Source of the DNA: Candidatus Saccharimonadota bacterium
GTDB lineage: Bacteria; Patescibacteriota; Saccharimonadia; Saccharimonadales; Saccharimonadaceae
Direction: 5' to 3'
Assembly: GCA_017406565.1 (NCBI GenBank)
Contig: JAFQYG010000002.1
Coordinates: forward strand, 124,001 to 188,000
Length of the DNA stretch: 64,000 nucleotides
In this document: positions 36,420 to 43,943 of the stretch, piece by piece
Position numbering within the stretch: the first letter of the stretch is position 1
Layout: each line of letters starts with the position of its first letter
Position numbers and translations under genes: made by a program
The notes under the pieces: generated by a model
What the model was told of the DNA's origin: nothing
What the model saw: the letters and a program-made list of their open reading frames with translations, nothing else
The model's database searches: none

Positions 36420-37856
36420 ATGCATTTTAAGACGATTTTCAAATCCCTAAAGAATAAAGACATGCTAAAACGAGTATTAATAATACTCGGTATTATTGTT
36501 GCATATCGTTTAATGGCACAAATTCCAGTACCAATGGGCGATGCTTCTACTTTTAAGGAAGCTGTGTCGAATTTGTTAGAAAAATCTGATTTTTCGAGTT
36601 TTCTTAATTTGATTTCTGGTGGTGGGTTAGCTTCATTTAGTATTATTTTGGTGGGTATGTCTCCATACATTACTGGTTCTATTGTGGTACAATTGCTCAC
36701 TAAAGCGATTCCACGTCTTGAGGAATTATCTAATGATGGTGAAACTGGTCGTCGTAAGATCAACCAATGGACTCGTATTTTGACAGTGCCTCTAGCTATT
36801 ATTCAATCTATTGCTTATATCTTTATTTTATATCAGTCTACTGTTGCGGCAAATATCGCTTCTGATTTCACTCCGACAATGGGTGACTGGGCATTATCAG
36901 TGACCGCAATGACAGCTGGTTCGGTTATCTTGATGTGGCTTGGTGAGTTAATCACAGAGCAAGGGATTGGCAATGGTATTTCTACTTTGATCTTTGCTTC
37001 GATTATTTCACAATTGCCAAATACGATGGCAACACTTTGGGCATCTCTCACAGATACTTCACAGGGTACTTTAAATTTGTTTGGTTGGTTTGAATTGCCA
37101 GTTAATCCTACAACATTTTGGATTATTCTAGGTTTTTCAGTGGCAATGTTGTTTGTGATCTACTTCCTGGTGAAATTGAATGAAGCACAGCGTATTATTA
37201 CGGTCAATTATGCCAAGAGAGTACACGGTAATTCATCTTATGGTGGTATTAAATCGATTTTACCAATTAAAATGATTGCGGCTGGTGTTATTCCAGTGAT
37301 TTTTGCGACAGCTTTCTTGTCATTGCCTGCTCTTGTTGGTCAAGTAATGACGTCAATTGACCCAAGCAGTGAAGTAGGAGCTGGGTTAGTGTCTACTTTT
37401 TCAGCACCTTCGGCAAATAATTTTAAAGCAATGTATCCAGATGGTATAACTGGTCAATGGTTCGTCTATCCGGTAATGTACTTTGTATTAGTATTTGCCT
37501 TTACATATTTCTACACTTCAATTATTTTCAATACTAAAGAAATAGCGGATAATTTGCAGAAGCAGGGTGGATTTATTGAAGGTGTACGTCCGGGTATTCA
37601 AACGGCGGAATATTTAAGTAAAGTAGTTAATCGGTTAGATTTATTTGGTGCGTTAGCGCTTGGTTTGGTGGCGATGCTTCCATTTATTACTGACTATATC
37701 TTTATCGTTTTGACTGGTGCTCCAATTGGTTTGTCGATTTCTGGTACTGGGCTTCTAATCGTGGTGACGGTGGCGTTAGAGAATCTCAGGTCGGTGGATT
37801 CTAGGGCACTAATGATAACATACGACGATTTTGGTGATGAGCTTGAAAGTGAATAA
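36420..37856 (+). CDS. secY: Protein translocase subunit SecY
   Basis: 478 residues. Channel subunit of the Sec translocon in the plasma membrane. Ten hydrophobic segments; hallmark stretches MSPYITGSIVVQLL, GITGQWFVYPVMYF and EIADNLQKQGGFIEGVRPG (C5 loop used by SecA and the ribosome). AAAGAGG precedes the ATG. It stands outside the spc ribosomal operon, next to rpoC, and its end overlaps the following sortase gene. Confidence 0.96.
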   Translation: MHFKTIFKSLKNKDMLKRVLIILGIIVAYRLMAQIPVPMGDASTFKEAVSNLLEKSDFSSFLNLISGGGLASFSIILVGMSPYITGSIVVQLLTKAIPRLEELSNDGETGRRKINQWTRILTVPLAIIQSIAYIFILYQSTVAANIASDFTPTMGDWALSVTAMTAGSVILMWLGELITEQGIGNGISTLIFASIISQLPNTMATLWASLTDTSQGTLNLFGWFELPVNPTTFWIILGFSVAMLFVIYFLVKLNEAQRIITVNYAKRVHGNSSYGGIKSILPIKMIAAGVIPVIFATAFLSLPALVGQVMTSIDPSSEVGAGLVSTFSAPSANNFKAMYPDGITGQWFVYPVMYFVLVFAFTYFYTSIIFNTKEIADNLQKQGGFIEGVRPGIQTAEYLSKVVNRLDLFGALALGLVAMLPFITDYIFIVLTGAPIGLSISGTGLLIVVTVALENLRSVDSRALMITYDDFGDELESE

Positions 37857-38526
37857 AGGGTGGCGTAGTATTGTCAAGTGGACCGTATGGTCAATACTTT
37901 TGGTACTGTTTTTGATATACTTTATAAGAGTAGTTTCATTTGAGAAATATTATTATAATGAGAAAGAGGGAAGCGAGCGTGATGTTGCGACAATTTCGAA
38001 TGGAAACGAGGATTTGATCGAAGAAAAACCGAGTGATGACGAAGTAAAAGAATATGTAGTCGCTCCTGACAGACCGAGGTATTTAATTGTAGAGAAACTA
38101 GGGGTAAAAAGAGCTCGAATTTTACCCATGGGAGTTAACACGAGTGGCGAACTTGATACACCACGTAATATCTTTGATGTGGGTTGGTATGAAGGTTCTG
38201 GTAAGCCTGGGTTGGGTGGCACTATGATGATTGATGGTCATAATGGTGGCCCCCATGTACATGGTGTTTTTAAGGATTTACCAAAACTTGCTAATGGGGA
38301 TATCATTAAAATTGAGCGAGGTGATGGTGAAGTTTTTGAGTATGAAGTGGTAGAAAATAAAGCGATAGCTTTGGATGAGTCTAACGCGTATATGTCAATA
38401 GCAGCAAAGACGCCAGTAGAAGGTAGAGAATCAGTGACTTTGATCTCATGTACGGGTGAATGGTCGCAACAACAAGGGACATATCTTTCTAGGCAGTTTA
38501 CGCGGGCGGTGCTAGTAGAAAATTAG
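37837..38526 (+). CDS. Sortase family transpeptidase
   Basis: About 229 residues from the ATG at 37837, overlapping secY by 20 nt; TTG (37831), GTG (37834) and GTG (37849) are alternatives. One membrane anchor (about residues 13-30), then the sortase beta-barrel with catalytic His in MIDGHNGGPH, Cys in TLISCTGEW and Arg in LSRQFTRAVLV. Sortases join surface proteins to the envelope or polymerise pili. No LPxTG motif was seen in the surface proteins of this window, so its substrates lie elsewhere or use another signal. Confidence 0.9.
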   Translation: MSLKVNKGWRSIVKWTVWSILLVLFLIYFIRVVSFEKYYYNEKEGSERDVATISNGNEDLIEEKPSDDEVKEYVVAPDRPRYLIVEKLGVKRARILPMGVNTSGELDTPRNIFDVGWYEGSGKPGLGGTMMIDGHNGGPHVHGVFKDLPKLANGDIIKIERGDGEVFEYEVVENKAIALDESNAYMSIAAKTPVEGRESVTLISCTGEWSQQQGTYLSRQFTRAVLVEN

Positions 38527-38580
38527 AGGATTTAACTCTTTACAAATTGTAATTTTTGTGCTAAACTTGAAAGGTAATTT

Positions 38581-38805
38581 ATGGCTAGTCAAAAGGAAGT
38601 GATTAAACTCACTGGTAGTGTTGTTGAAGCATTACCTAATACCCAGTTTCGGGTTGAACTCGAGAATGGTCATATTATTGTTGCCCATATGAGCGGGAAA
38701 ATGCGAAAGAACTACATTCGTTTGGTCCCGGGCGACAGAGTCGAGGTTGAGTTAACCCCATATGATCTTACAAAGGGCAGAATCAGCTTTAGACTCAAGG
38801 ATTAA
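38581..38805 (+). CDS. infA: Translation initiation factor IF-1
   Basis: 74 residues, full length. OB-fold protein that binds the ribosomal A site during initiation. Motifs [34 protein letters not shown]-like region and [20 protein letters not shown] precedes the ATG. It heads the ribosomal block and is separated from rpmJ by a 131-nt leader. Confidence 0.96.
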   Translation: MASQKEVIKLTGSVVEALPNTQFRVELENGHIIVAHMSGKMRKNYIRLVPGDRVEVELTPYDLTKGRISFRLKD

Positions 38806-38936
38806 TATTAACTGTTGTATTTTTTACAACATTTAATATAAGGAAGAAGTTAAATACTATTTGCAAAAGTATTTAGCGGGGATTCTTTATATTTATGTGA
38901 AAATTACAACAATAACAAGGAAAGGATTTTAACACA
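38806..38936 (+). promoter_or_regulatory. Leader region before rpmJ
   Basis: 131 nt without a gene. Two short hairpins: TGTTGTA-(T5)-TACAACA at about 38812-38830, and AATACT-(atttgcaaa)-AGTATT further on. AAGGAAAGGA stands before the rpmJ ATG. An operon leader or attenuator is possible; no known motif recognised. Confidence 0.4.
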
Positions 38937-39053
38937 ATGAAAGTACGTGCAAGTGTTAAAAAAATCTCCCCTGATGACATTATTGTACGCCGTAAAGGTG
39001 TGCTTCGTGTTATCAATAAGAAAAAACCTAAGAATAAGCAAAGGCAGGGTTAA
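38937..39053 (+). CDS. rpmJ: 50S ribosomal protein bL36, zinc-free form
   Basis: 38 residues, [10 protein letters not shown] at the start and PKNKQRQG at the end as in all bL36. The four metal ligands (C, C, C, H) of the standard form are replaced (SPDD in place of [13 protein letters not shown] in place of ICSAEPKHK), so this is the C-minus variant. First of a tight ribosomal operon. Confidence 0.93.
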   Translation: MKVRASVKKISPDDIIVRRKGVLRVINKKKPKNKQRQG

Positions 39054-39058
39054 GATAT

Positions 39059-39445
39059 ATGGCTAGAATAGCTAGTGTTGTGATTCCTTCCGAAAAACAA
39101 GTATGGATTGCTCTTACTTATGTTTACGGAATTGGTCGCACAACTTCAAAGAAAATCCTTGCGGAGGCTAAAATCGAGCCTACCACTCGGGTGAAAGATC
39201 TCACCGAGGCTGACGAACAGAAAATCAACGACATTATTTCCGCGAAATATCGCGTTGAGGGTGATCTTCGTCGCACAGTGAGTAATAATATCAAACGTAT
39301 AAAGGATATCAATTCCTATAAGGGAATGCGTCACAAGGCGAAATTACCAGTCAACGGCCAGCGTACTCGTACGAATGCACGTACTCGTAAGGGTAAGGCG
39401 ATCGCGGTCGGTGGTGCACAACCAAAAGCTGCAAGTAAGACTTAA
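39059..39445 (+). CDS. rpsM: 30S ribosomal protein uS13
   Basis: 128 residues. Head protein contacting tRNAs and uL5. Starts [14 protein letters not shown] and has the family helix [14 protein letters not shown] and the C-terminal [21 protein letters not shown] basic tail. Six bases after the rpmJ stop. Confidence 0.96.
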   Translation: MARIASVVIPSEKQVWIALTYVYGIGRTTSKKILAEAKIEPTTRVKDLTEADEQKINDIISAKYRVEGDLRRTVSNNIKRIKDINSYKGMRHKAKLPVNGQRTRTNARTRKGKAIAVGGAQPKAASKT

Positions 39446-39457
39446 AAGGAGAATAAA

Positions 39458-39898
39458 ATGGCAGAAGAAGAAATTAAAGCTACAACTGCTACTGAGACTA
39501 CTGAGTCGAAGGCTCCTAAGTCAAAGGCAGGTAAAAAAGGTAAAAGAATTGTCAATAGCGGACAAGTACATATTCAGTCAACTTTCAATAATACTATTAT
39601 TAGTGTTACTGATAAAACTGGTGGTGTATTGTCAGCTTCTAGTGCTGGAGCGAATGGTTTTCGTGGTTCTAAGAAAGGAACAGCATTCGCAGCTGGTGTA
39701 GCAGCAGAAAAAGCATTAGAAACTGCAAAAAAGAACCATGCGTTAAATTCAGTTGATGTTTACGTCAGCGGGATTGGTCTCGGTCGCGATGCGGCTATCA
39801 GAGCAATTTCGACTGTTGGTATCAAAATTGATAGCATCGTAGATGTGACTCCGATTGCACATGGTGGTGTGCGACCGAAGGGAGAAAGGAAACCATAA
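39458..39898 (+). CDS. rpsK: 30S ribosomal protein uS11
   Basis: 146 residues. Platform protein. The first 30 residues are a Thr/Lys-rich extension; the core follows with GQVHIQSTFNNTIISVTDKTG and the end VTPIAHGGVRPKGERKP. AAGGAG precedes the ATG. Its stop overlaps the rpsD start (TAATG). Confidence 0.96.
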   Translation: MAEEEIKATTATETTESKAPKSKAGKKGKRIVNSGQVHIQSTFNNTIISVTDKTGGVLSASSAGANGFRGSKKGTAFAAGVAAEKALETAKKNHALNSVDVYVSGIGLGRDAAIRAISTVGIKIDSIVDVTPIAHGGVRPKGERKP

Positions 39899-40515
39899 TG
39901 GCTAGAGACAATACCCCTATCGTAAAACAGAGTCGTCGTGAAGGTTTCGCACTGGCGCCTAAAGCGCATAAGGTGATGGCTAAAAAATCTGGTATTCCAG
40001 GTGAGCATGGCGATAAGAGAGTACGTGGCGGTAGCCTGTACCTCACTCAGCTTCGTGAGAAACAGAAAGTTCGTCGTATGTATGGACTACTAGAGAAGCA
40101 ATTTGCGAAATTAATGCGTGAAGCCCAGAAGGCTGATGGCCTAACTGGTGAAAAATTGCTTGAATTTTTGGAGAGGAGAGCTGACAACGTGGTTTTCCGC
40201 GCTGGATTTGCTTTGACTCGTCGTCAAGCACGTCAATTAGTTTCACATGGACACTTTACCTTAAACGGTCGTCGAATTGATATTCCATCGATTCGATTGA
40301 ACCCGGGTGATGTTTTAGAGGTTCGTCCGAAATCAGCAAAAACTGAGTATTTCAAGAATCTTCCGAATATCATCGGGGCGGCTAACGTAGTTCCGCTTTC
40401 ATGGATGAAGGTCGACGGCAAGAAGATGAAGATTGAAATTACCGCAACGCCGAAACGCGAAGAGGCGGAAGCTGGTATTAACGAACAATTAATCGTTGAG
40501 TATTACTCACGCTAA
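39898..40515 (+). CDS. rpsD: 30S ribosomal protein uS4, zinc-free form
   Basis: 205 residues. Primary 16S rRNA binder. S4 domain with LTRRQARQLVSHGHFTLNGR. The N-terminal cysteine cluster of zinc-type uS4 is absent. Start ATG overlaps the rpsK stop by one base, so translation is coupled. Confidence 0.96.
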   Translation: MARDNTPIVKQSRREGFALAPKAHKVMAKKSGIPGEHGDKRVRGGSLYLTQLREKQKVRRMYGLLEKQFAKLMREAQKADGLTGEKLLEFLERRADNVVFRAGFALTRRQARQLVSHGHFTLNGRRIDIPSIRLNPGDVLEVRPKSAKTEYFKNLPNIIGAANVVPLSWMKVDGKKMKIEITATPKREEAEAGINEQLIVEYYSR

Positions 40516-40527
40516 GGAGAATAAAAC

Positions 40528-41478
40528 ATGACAACAAAGAATATTCACGAAGCCAAGCTAGACTCAGTAAAAGAGCTTAGTCCAACTAGTGCAGAATTTG
40601 TGATTAAGCCACTTTACCCTGGTTATGGTAATACGCTTGGTAATTCCTTGCGTCGCGTGCTTCTTTCTAGCGTGAAGGGTGCTGCGATTACGGCATTTTC
40701 AATTGAAGGTACCACACACGAATTCACTTCGATTCCTGGTATTCGTGAAGATGCAGTTGATATTATGCTCAATCTCAAGAATATTCGTTTCAAGATGCAC
40801 ACTGATGCACCTGTTGAATTGACACTTGAGATGAAAGGCGATAAGCAATCTGAAAAAGATGGTGATAAGCGTGTAGTGGCTGGTGATATCAAACTTCCTT
40901 CTGAAGTTGAAATCGCTAACCCAAATCAGACTATTTGTCACATTGATGATCCTAAGCATGTTCTTAAGATGCATTTGATTGTGGAGTCTGGCCGTGGTTA
41001 CCTTACTATTGATAAGGCAAGCGAAGAACGCTTACATAGTGATATGATCGCGATTGACGCAGTGTTTACACCTGTACTTCGTGTACGTTATAAAGTAGAA
41101 AACACTCGTGTTGGTCAAGATACTAATTTGCAACAGTTGACACTTACAGTTGACACTGATGGTACTTTGACACCAAAAGATGCTTTTGAGGAAGCTGCTG
41201 CAATTTTGGTTAATCAATATACTGCACTTGCAGGTTCAACTAAGGTAGAATCTAGCCCAGCTCCTGGTAGTAATACCGAAGACGAAGACGCTGGTTTGAT
41301 GCTTCCTATTGAAGAGCTTGAATTGTCTGCTCGTACAGCTAATGCACTTCTCAACAATGACATTCGCACAATTCGAGATTTGGTCACTTTGTCAGAGACT
41401 GATTTGAAGGATTTGAAAGGATTTGGTCAGAAGGCACTAGATGAAGTAAAAGAAAAGTTAACGGAGTTAAATATTTAA
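40528..41478 (+). CDS. rpoA: RNA polymerase alpha subunit
   Basis: 316 residues. N-terminal dimerisation domain (YPGYGNTLGNSLRRVLLSS) and C-terminal helix-hairpin-helix domain (ELSARTANALLNNDIRTI, then LKGFGQKALDEVKEKL). Joined by an acidic linker. AAGGAG precedes the ATG. Lies between rpsD and rplQ, the standard order. Confidence 0.97.
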   Translation: MTTKNIHEAKLDSVKELSPTSAEFVIKPLYPGYGNTLGNSLRRVLLSSVKGAAITAFSIEGTTHEFTSIPGIREDAVDIMLNLKNIRFKMHTDAPVELTLEMKGDKQSEKDGDKRVVAGDIKLPSEVEIANPNQTICHIDDPKHVLKMHLIVESGRGYLTIDKASEERLHSDMIAIDAVFTPVLRVRYKVENTRVGQDTNLQQLTLTVDTDGTLTPKDAFEEAAAILVNQYTALAGSTKVESSPAPGSNTEDEDAGLMLPIEELELSARTANALLNNDIRTIRDLVTLSETDLKDLKGFGQKALDEVKEKLTELNI

Positions 41479-41479
41479 T

Positions 41480-41911
41480 ATGCACAGGCACGGATATAAA
41501 GGCCGAAAATTTGGCCGCGAAACCGATCAGAGGTTGGCGCTAACCCGTGGGCTCCAGTGCTCTCTGATCAAGTACCAAAGTATTACTACGACTTTGGCAC
41601 GAGCTAAAGAGATTCGCCGTTCAACTGAAAAGTTGATTACGATGGCGAAGAAGGGTGGTCTCAATAATCGACGTTTGATTATTGCCCGCCTCAATGATTT
41701 AGAAGCTGCTTCATTGTTGGTCGATGTAATTGCACCACAGATTAAGCGTGATTCTGGCTATCTCAAAATTGAGCGAGCTGGATTCCGTCGTGGCGATAAT
41801 GCCGAGATGGGTACGATTAGCTTTGTGGATGAAATCGATTTTGAGATTGAAGCTCCTAAAGAAGAAAAACCTAAGGCTAAAAAGCCAGTGACTCAGAAGG
41901 AGGACAAGTAA
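41480..41911 (+). CDS. rplQ: 50S ribosomal protein bL17
   Basis: 143 residues. Starts MHRHGYKGRKFGRETDQR; core ends near 115 and is followed by a Lys/Glu/Pro-rich tail. One base after rpoA, and its stop overlaps the rplM start. Confidence 0.95.
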   Translation: MHRHGYKGRKFGRETDQRLALTRGLQCSLIKYQSITTTLARAKEIRRSTEKLITMAKKGGLNNRRLIIARLNDLEAASLLVDVIAPQIKRDSGYLKIERAGFRRGDNAEMGTISFVDEIDFEIEAPKEEKPKAKKPVTQKEDK

Positions 41912-42336
41912 TGAAAACTTATTCTCAGAAAGCTGCTGAAATCAAGCGTGAGTGGTGGATGATTGATGCTTCCTCGATGCCTTTAGGTAAATTGGCAGTT
42001 GTGATTGCTGATAAATTGATGGGGAAGAGTAAAGTTACTTATACCCCACATATTGATAACGGTGACTATGTTGTAGTTACTAATGCTAAGAAATTGGTAG
42101 TAACTGGTGATAAAATGCTCCAAAAGAAGTATTATCGCCACAGTGGTTATCCTGGTGGTATCAAGGAATTACGTCTTGAAGAAGTAATCGAAAAGGATGC
42201 TGCTCGCGCAATTCGCGAAGCAGTGAAAGGTATGATGCCTAAGAATAAATTAGCAGCAGAGCGCTTGAAACGCCTTCGTATCTTCGATGGCGAAGAACAT
42301 GCTCACGCAGCGCAAAACCCAAAGGAGATTAAATAA
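41911..42336 (+). CDS. rplM: 50S ribosomal protein uL13
   Basis: 141 residues. Early 23S rRNA assembly protein. Motifs WWMIDASSMPLGKLAVVIAD, GDYVVVTNAKK and YYRHSGYPGGIKE. Overlaps rplQ and rpsI by one base at each end. Confidence 0.96.
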   Translation: MKTYSQKAAEIKREWWMIDASSMPLGKLAVVIADKLMGKSKVTYTPHIDNGDYVVVTNAKKLVVTGDKMLQKKYYRHSGYPGGIKELRLEEVIEKDAARAIREAVKGMMPKNKLAAERLKRLRIFDGEEHAHAAQNPKEIK

Positions 42337-42737
42337 TGGTAGATAAGAAGAAATATACCTACGGGCTTGGGCGACGTAAAGCTGCTACAGCTTCGGCTCG
42401 CCTCTACAAAGGTAAGGGTGATATTAAAATCAACGATAAGCCAGCTCTAGAATATCTTTCTGGCAATAAGACTTATTTAGCTGAGATTACTGATCCTTTG
42501 GCTCTAGCCGAAAAGCAAAAAGAGTACGATATTACGATTCTCGTTAAAGGTGGTGGTTTGGCTGGACAGGTAGATGCTATTAAGCTTGCTATCTCGAAAG
42601 CTTTGGTCACGGAAGCGCCTGACCTTCGTCCGGTTTTGAAGAAAGCTGGTATGATGAAGCGCGATCCTAGAGAAAAAGAGCGCAAGAAATATGGCTTACG
42701 CTCAGCTCGTAAGAAAGAACAGTTCTCTAAGCGTTAA
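42336..42737 (+). CDS. rpsI: 30S ribosomal protein uS9
   Basis: 133 residues. Its C-terminal tail reaches the P-site tRNA. Motifs YGLGRRKAATASARLYKGKG and the terminal KKYGLRSARKKEQFSKR. Last gene of the ribosomal operon, followed by a terminator. Confidence 0.96.
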   Translation: MVDKKKYTYGLGRRKAATASARLYKGKGDIKINDKPALEYLSGNKTYLAEITDPLALAEKQKEYDITILVKGGGLAGQVDAIKLAISKALVTEAPDLRPVLKKAGMMKRDPREKERKKYGLRSARKKEQFSKR

Positions 42738-42765
42738 AAATAAGCCCCCTCAGGGGCTTATTTTT
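42738..42765 (+). terminator. Terminator of the ribosomal operon
   Basis: Hairpin AAATAAGCCCC / GGGGCTTATTT with T-run. Confidence 0.9.
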
Positions 42766-42784
42766 ATGTTATAATATAGGTGAT

Positions 42785-42860
42785 GGGGCGTTAGCTCAGC
42801 TGATAGAGCGCAGCATTCGCATTGCTGAGGTCGCGGGTTTGATTCCCGCACGCTCCACCA
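42785..42860 (+). tRNA. tRNA-Ala (anticodon CGC)
   Basis: 76 nt with encoded CCA. Acceptor GGGGCGT pairs with ACGCTCC and holds the alanine identity pair G3:U70. Anticodon stem CAGCA/TGCTG encloses loop TTCGCAT (anticodon CGC). TATAAT at 42771-42776. Confidence 0.95.
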
Positions 42861-42868
42861 AAAATGGA

Positions 42869-42896
42869 AAATAAATCATTTATGATTTATTTTTTA
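42869..42896 (+). terminator. Terminator after tRNA-Ala
   Basis: AATAAATCAT / ATGATTTATT hairpin followed by T-run. Confidence 0.7.
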
Positions 42897-42902
42897 TTTT
42901 TT

Positions 42903-42969
42903 AGGAGTGGCCCGGGAAGACTTTCCCGCACGCTCCACCACGGATAGCGTCTTTGTGGAGGGCCACAAA
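42903..42969 (+). repeat. Structured element holding a copy of the tRNA-Ala 3' end
   Basis: Bases 42923-42940 repeat exactly the last 18 nt of the tRNA-Ala gene just upstream (42843-42860). The copy sits in a foldable unit: outer stem GTGGCC/GGCCAC, inner hairpins GGGAA-gac-TTCCC-like and CTCCAC/GTGGAG. A duplicated tRNA 3' end is what integrases leave at attachment sites; no integrase is nearby. The following stretch to 43166 has no gene; it holds a terminator and repeats. Confidence 0.6.
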
Positions 42970-42973
42970 AATA

Positions 42974-42998
42974 GACCCCTGATAGGGGTATTTTTTTG
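42974..42998 (+). terminator. Terminator-like hairpin
   Basis: ACCCCT / AGGGGT with a 3-nt loop, then ATTTTTTT. Confidence 0.7.
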
Positions 42999-43068
42999 TG
43001 TTTTGAAACAATATTGGTTCATTGTGATGTATATTGGAGTGTCGCATTATTTTGCCGCAAGAGGGAAG

Positions 43069-43128
43069 TGTGTGCAACCGACCAGCGACGCGACACCCCC
43101 CTGTGTGCAATATACCAGCGATGCGACA
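43069..43128 (+). repeat. Two tandem 33-nt-type repeats, left boundary
   Basis: Unit 1 (43069-43101) and unit 2 (43102-43128) share TGTGTGCAA, then ACCAGCGAYGCGACA; unit 1 ends in CCCCCC. Related units lie inverted at 59614-59684. Two units with no spacers are not a CRISPR array. Confidence 0.65.
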
Positions 43129-43166
43129 TTTACAGGGGTGAAATTATCCTATGTTATAATGAATTT

Positions 43167-43214
43167 ATGGATATTGTTGGAATTAGTAACCATAATTACA
43201 TGGGACAGCTGTAA
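43167..43214 (+). CDS. Leaderless 15-residue frame coupled to the NERD gene
   Basis: ATG exactly 6 nt after TATAAT (43155-43160); encodes MDIVGISNHNYMGQL. Its TAA overlaps the ATG of the NERD gene (TAATG). The next gene lacks a clear Shine-Dalgarno, so translation of this short frame may deliver ribosomes to it. Small protein or pure coupling device: not known. Confidence 0.5.
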   Translation: MDIVGISNHNYMGQL

Positions 43215-43894
43215 TGCCGTCTCTACTTCTGGTTCTTATTATAATTGCGGTAGCCTTGTTTGTTTTAGCTGGATTTATTTGGTTATTCTATGATCATGGT
43301 TTGGATAAACTTAAGAATCCTAATGAATGGAAAGATACAGGTAAGGCTGGTGAACAAATCATATTCACCACTTTGCGTGACAAAATTCATGTTCCGGAAA
43401 ACCAAATACTTAGAAATGTTTATATACCTACAAAAGATGGTAAAACTTCTGAAATTGATATACTGGTAGTCTCTAAAAAAGGGCTACTAGTTTTTGAATG
43501 TAAAAACTATGCCGGAAACATGTATGGAGACATGAAACGAAAAAAGTGGATACAATATCTTGGTAATAAGAAGAGCTTCTTCTATAATCCATTTCTTCAA
43601 AACCAGACTCATATAAATAGCTTAAAAGCTTTTCTTAGTCAATATGGGGATTTGCCAGCAACATCTTTTGTGACTACTATCTCTCGTGGTAAATGGAAGG
43701 TAAAGAATCTTGGTCCAAATGATTATTTCTTAGGATATAATTGCCACTTAGTGGATGTACTAAAAACAATACCGGATTCAAAAATCATGGTTAAACATTT
43801 TAAAGACATCATGCAAAAACTTACTCTCTTATCTAGACCTGATCAGCTAATCTGTGAAGAACACGCCAACCAAATCAGAAAACATTCAAAATAA
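43214..43894 (+). CDS. NERD-domain membrane-anchored nuclease-like protein
   Basis: 226 residues. N-terminal membrane helix (about residues 4-25), then a NERD domain (about 45-160), a PD-(D/E)XK-like fold linked to nucleic-acid processing. The active-site pattern is present: GEQ, then SEIDILVVSKKGLLVFECKNY with the D...ExK triad. Translation starts inside the stop of a leaderless 15-codon frame. It lies at the left edge of the accessory stretch. Its substrate is unknown. Confidence 0.85.
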   Translation: MPSLLLVLIIIAVALFVLAGFIWLFYDHGLDKLKNPNEWKDTGKAGEQIIFTTLRDKIHVPENQILRNVYIPTKDGKTSEIDILVVSKKGLLVFECKNYAGNMYGDMKRKKWIQYLGNKKSFFYNPFLQNQTHINSLKAFLSQYGDLPATSFVTTISRGKWKVKNLGPNDYFLGYNCHLVDVLKTIPDSKIMVKHFKDIMQKLTLLSRPDQLICEEHANQIRKHSK

Positions 43895-43909
43895 GTAAAA
43901 CAGTTATGT

Positions 43910-43925
43910 TATAATGGTTATGTAG
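43910..43925 (+). promoter_or_regulatory. FISUMP gene promoter with start-stop leader
   Basis: TATAATGGTTATGTA is identical to the promoter at 54025-54039. Only 4 nt after the -10 box stands an ATG followed at once by a stop codon (TAG here, TAA at the other copy). Confidence 0.65.
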
Positions 43926-43943
43926 TAGGTAATACTAAAAGAC

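Noticed and set aside
43069-43128. CRISPR array suggested by tandem repeats
   Set aside because: Only two units, directly adjoining and without spacers, and no cas genes in the window.
42907-43293. 128-residue frame after tRNA-Ala
   Set aside because: It runs through a terminator, the 33-nt repeats and the promoter of the NERD gene; composition is not protein-like.
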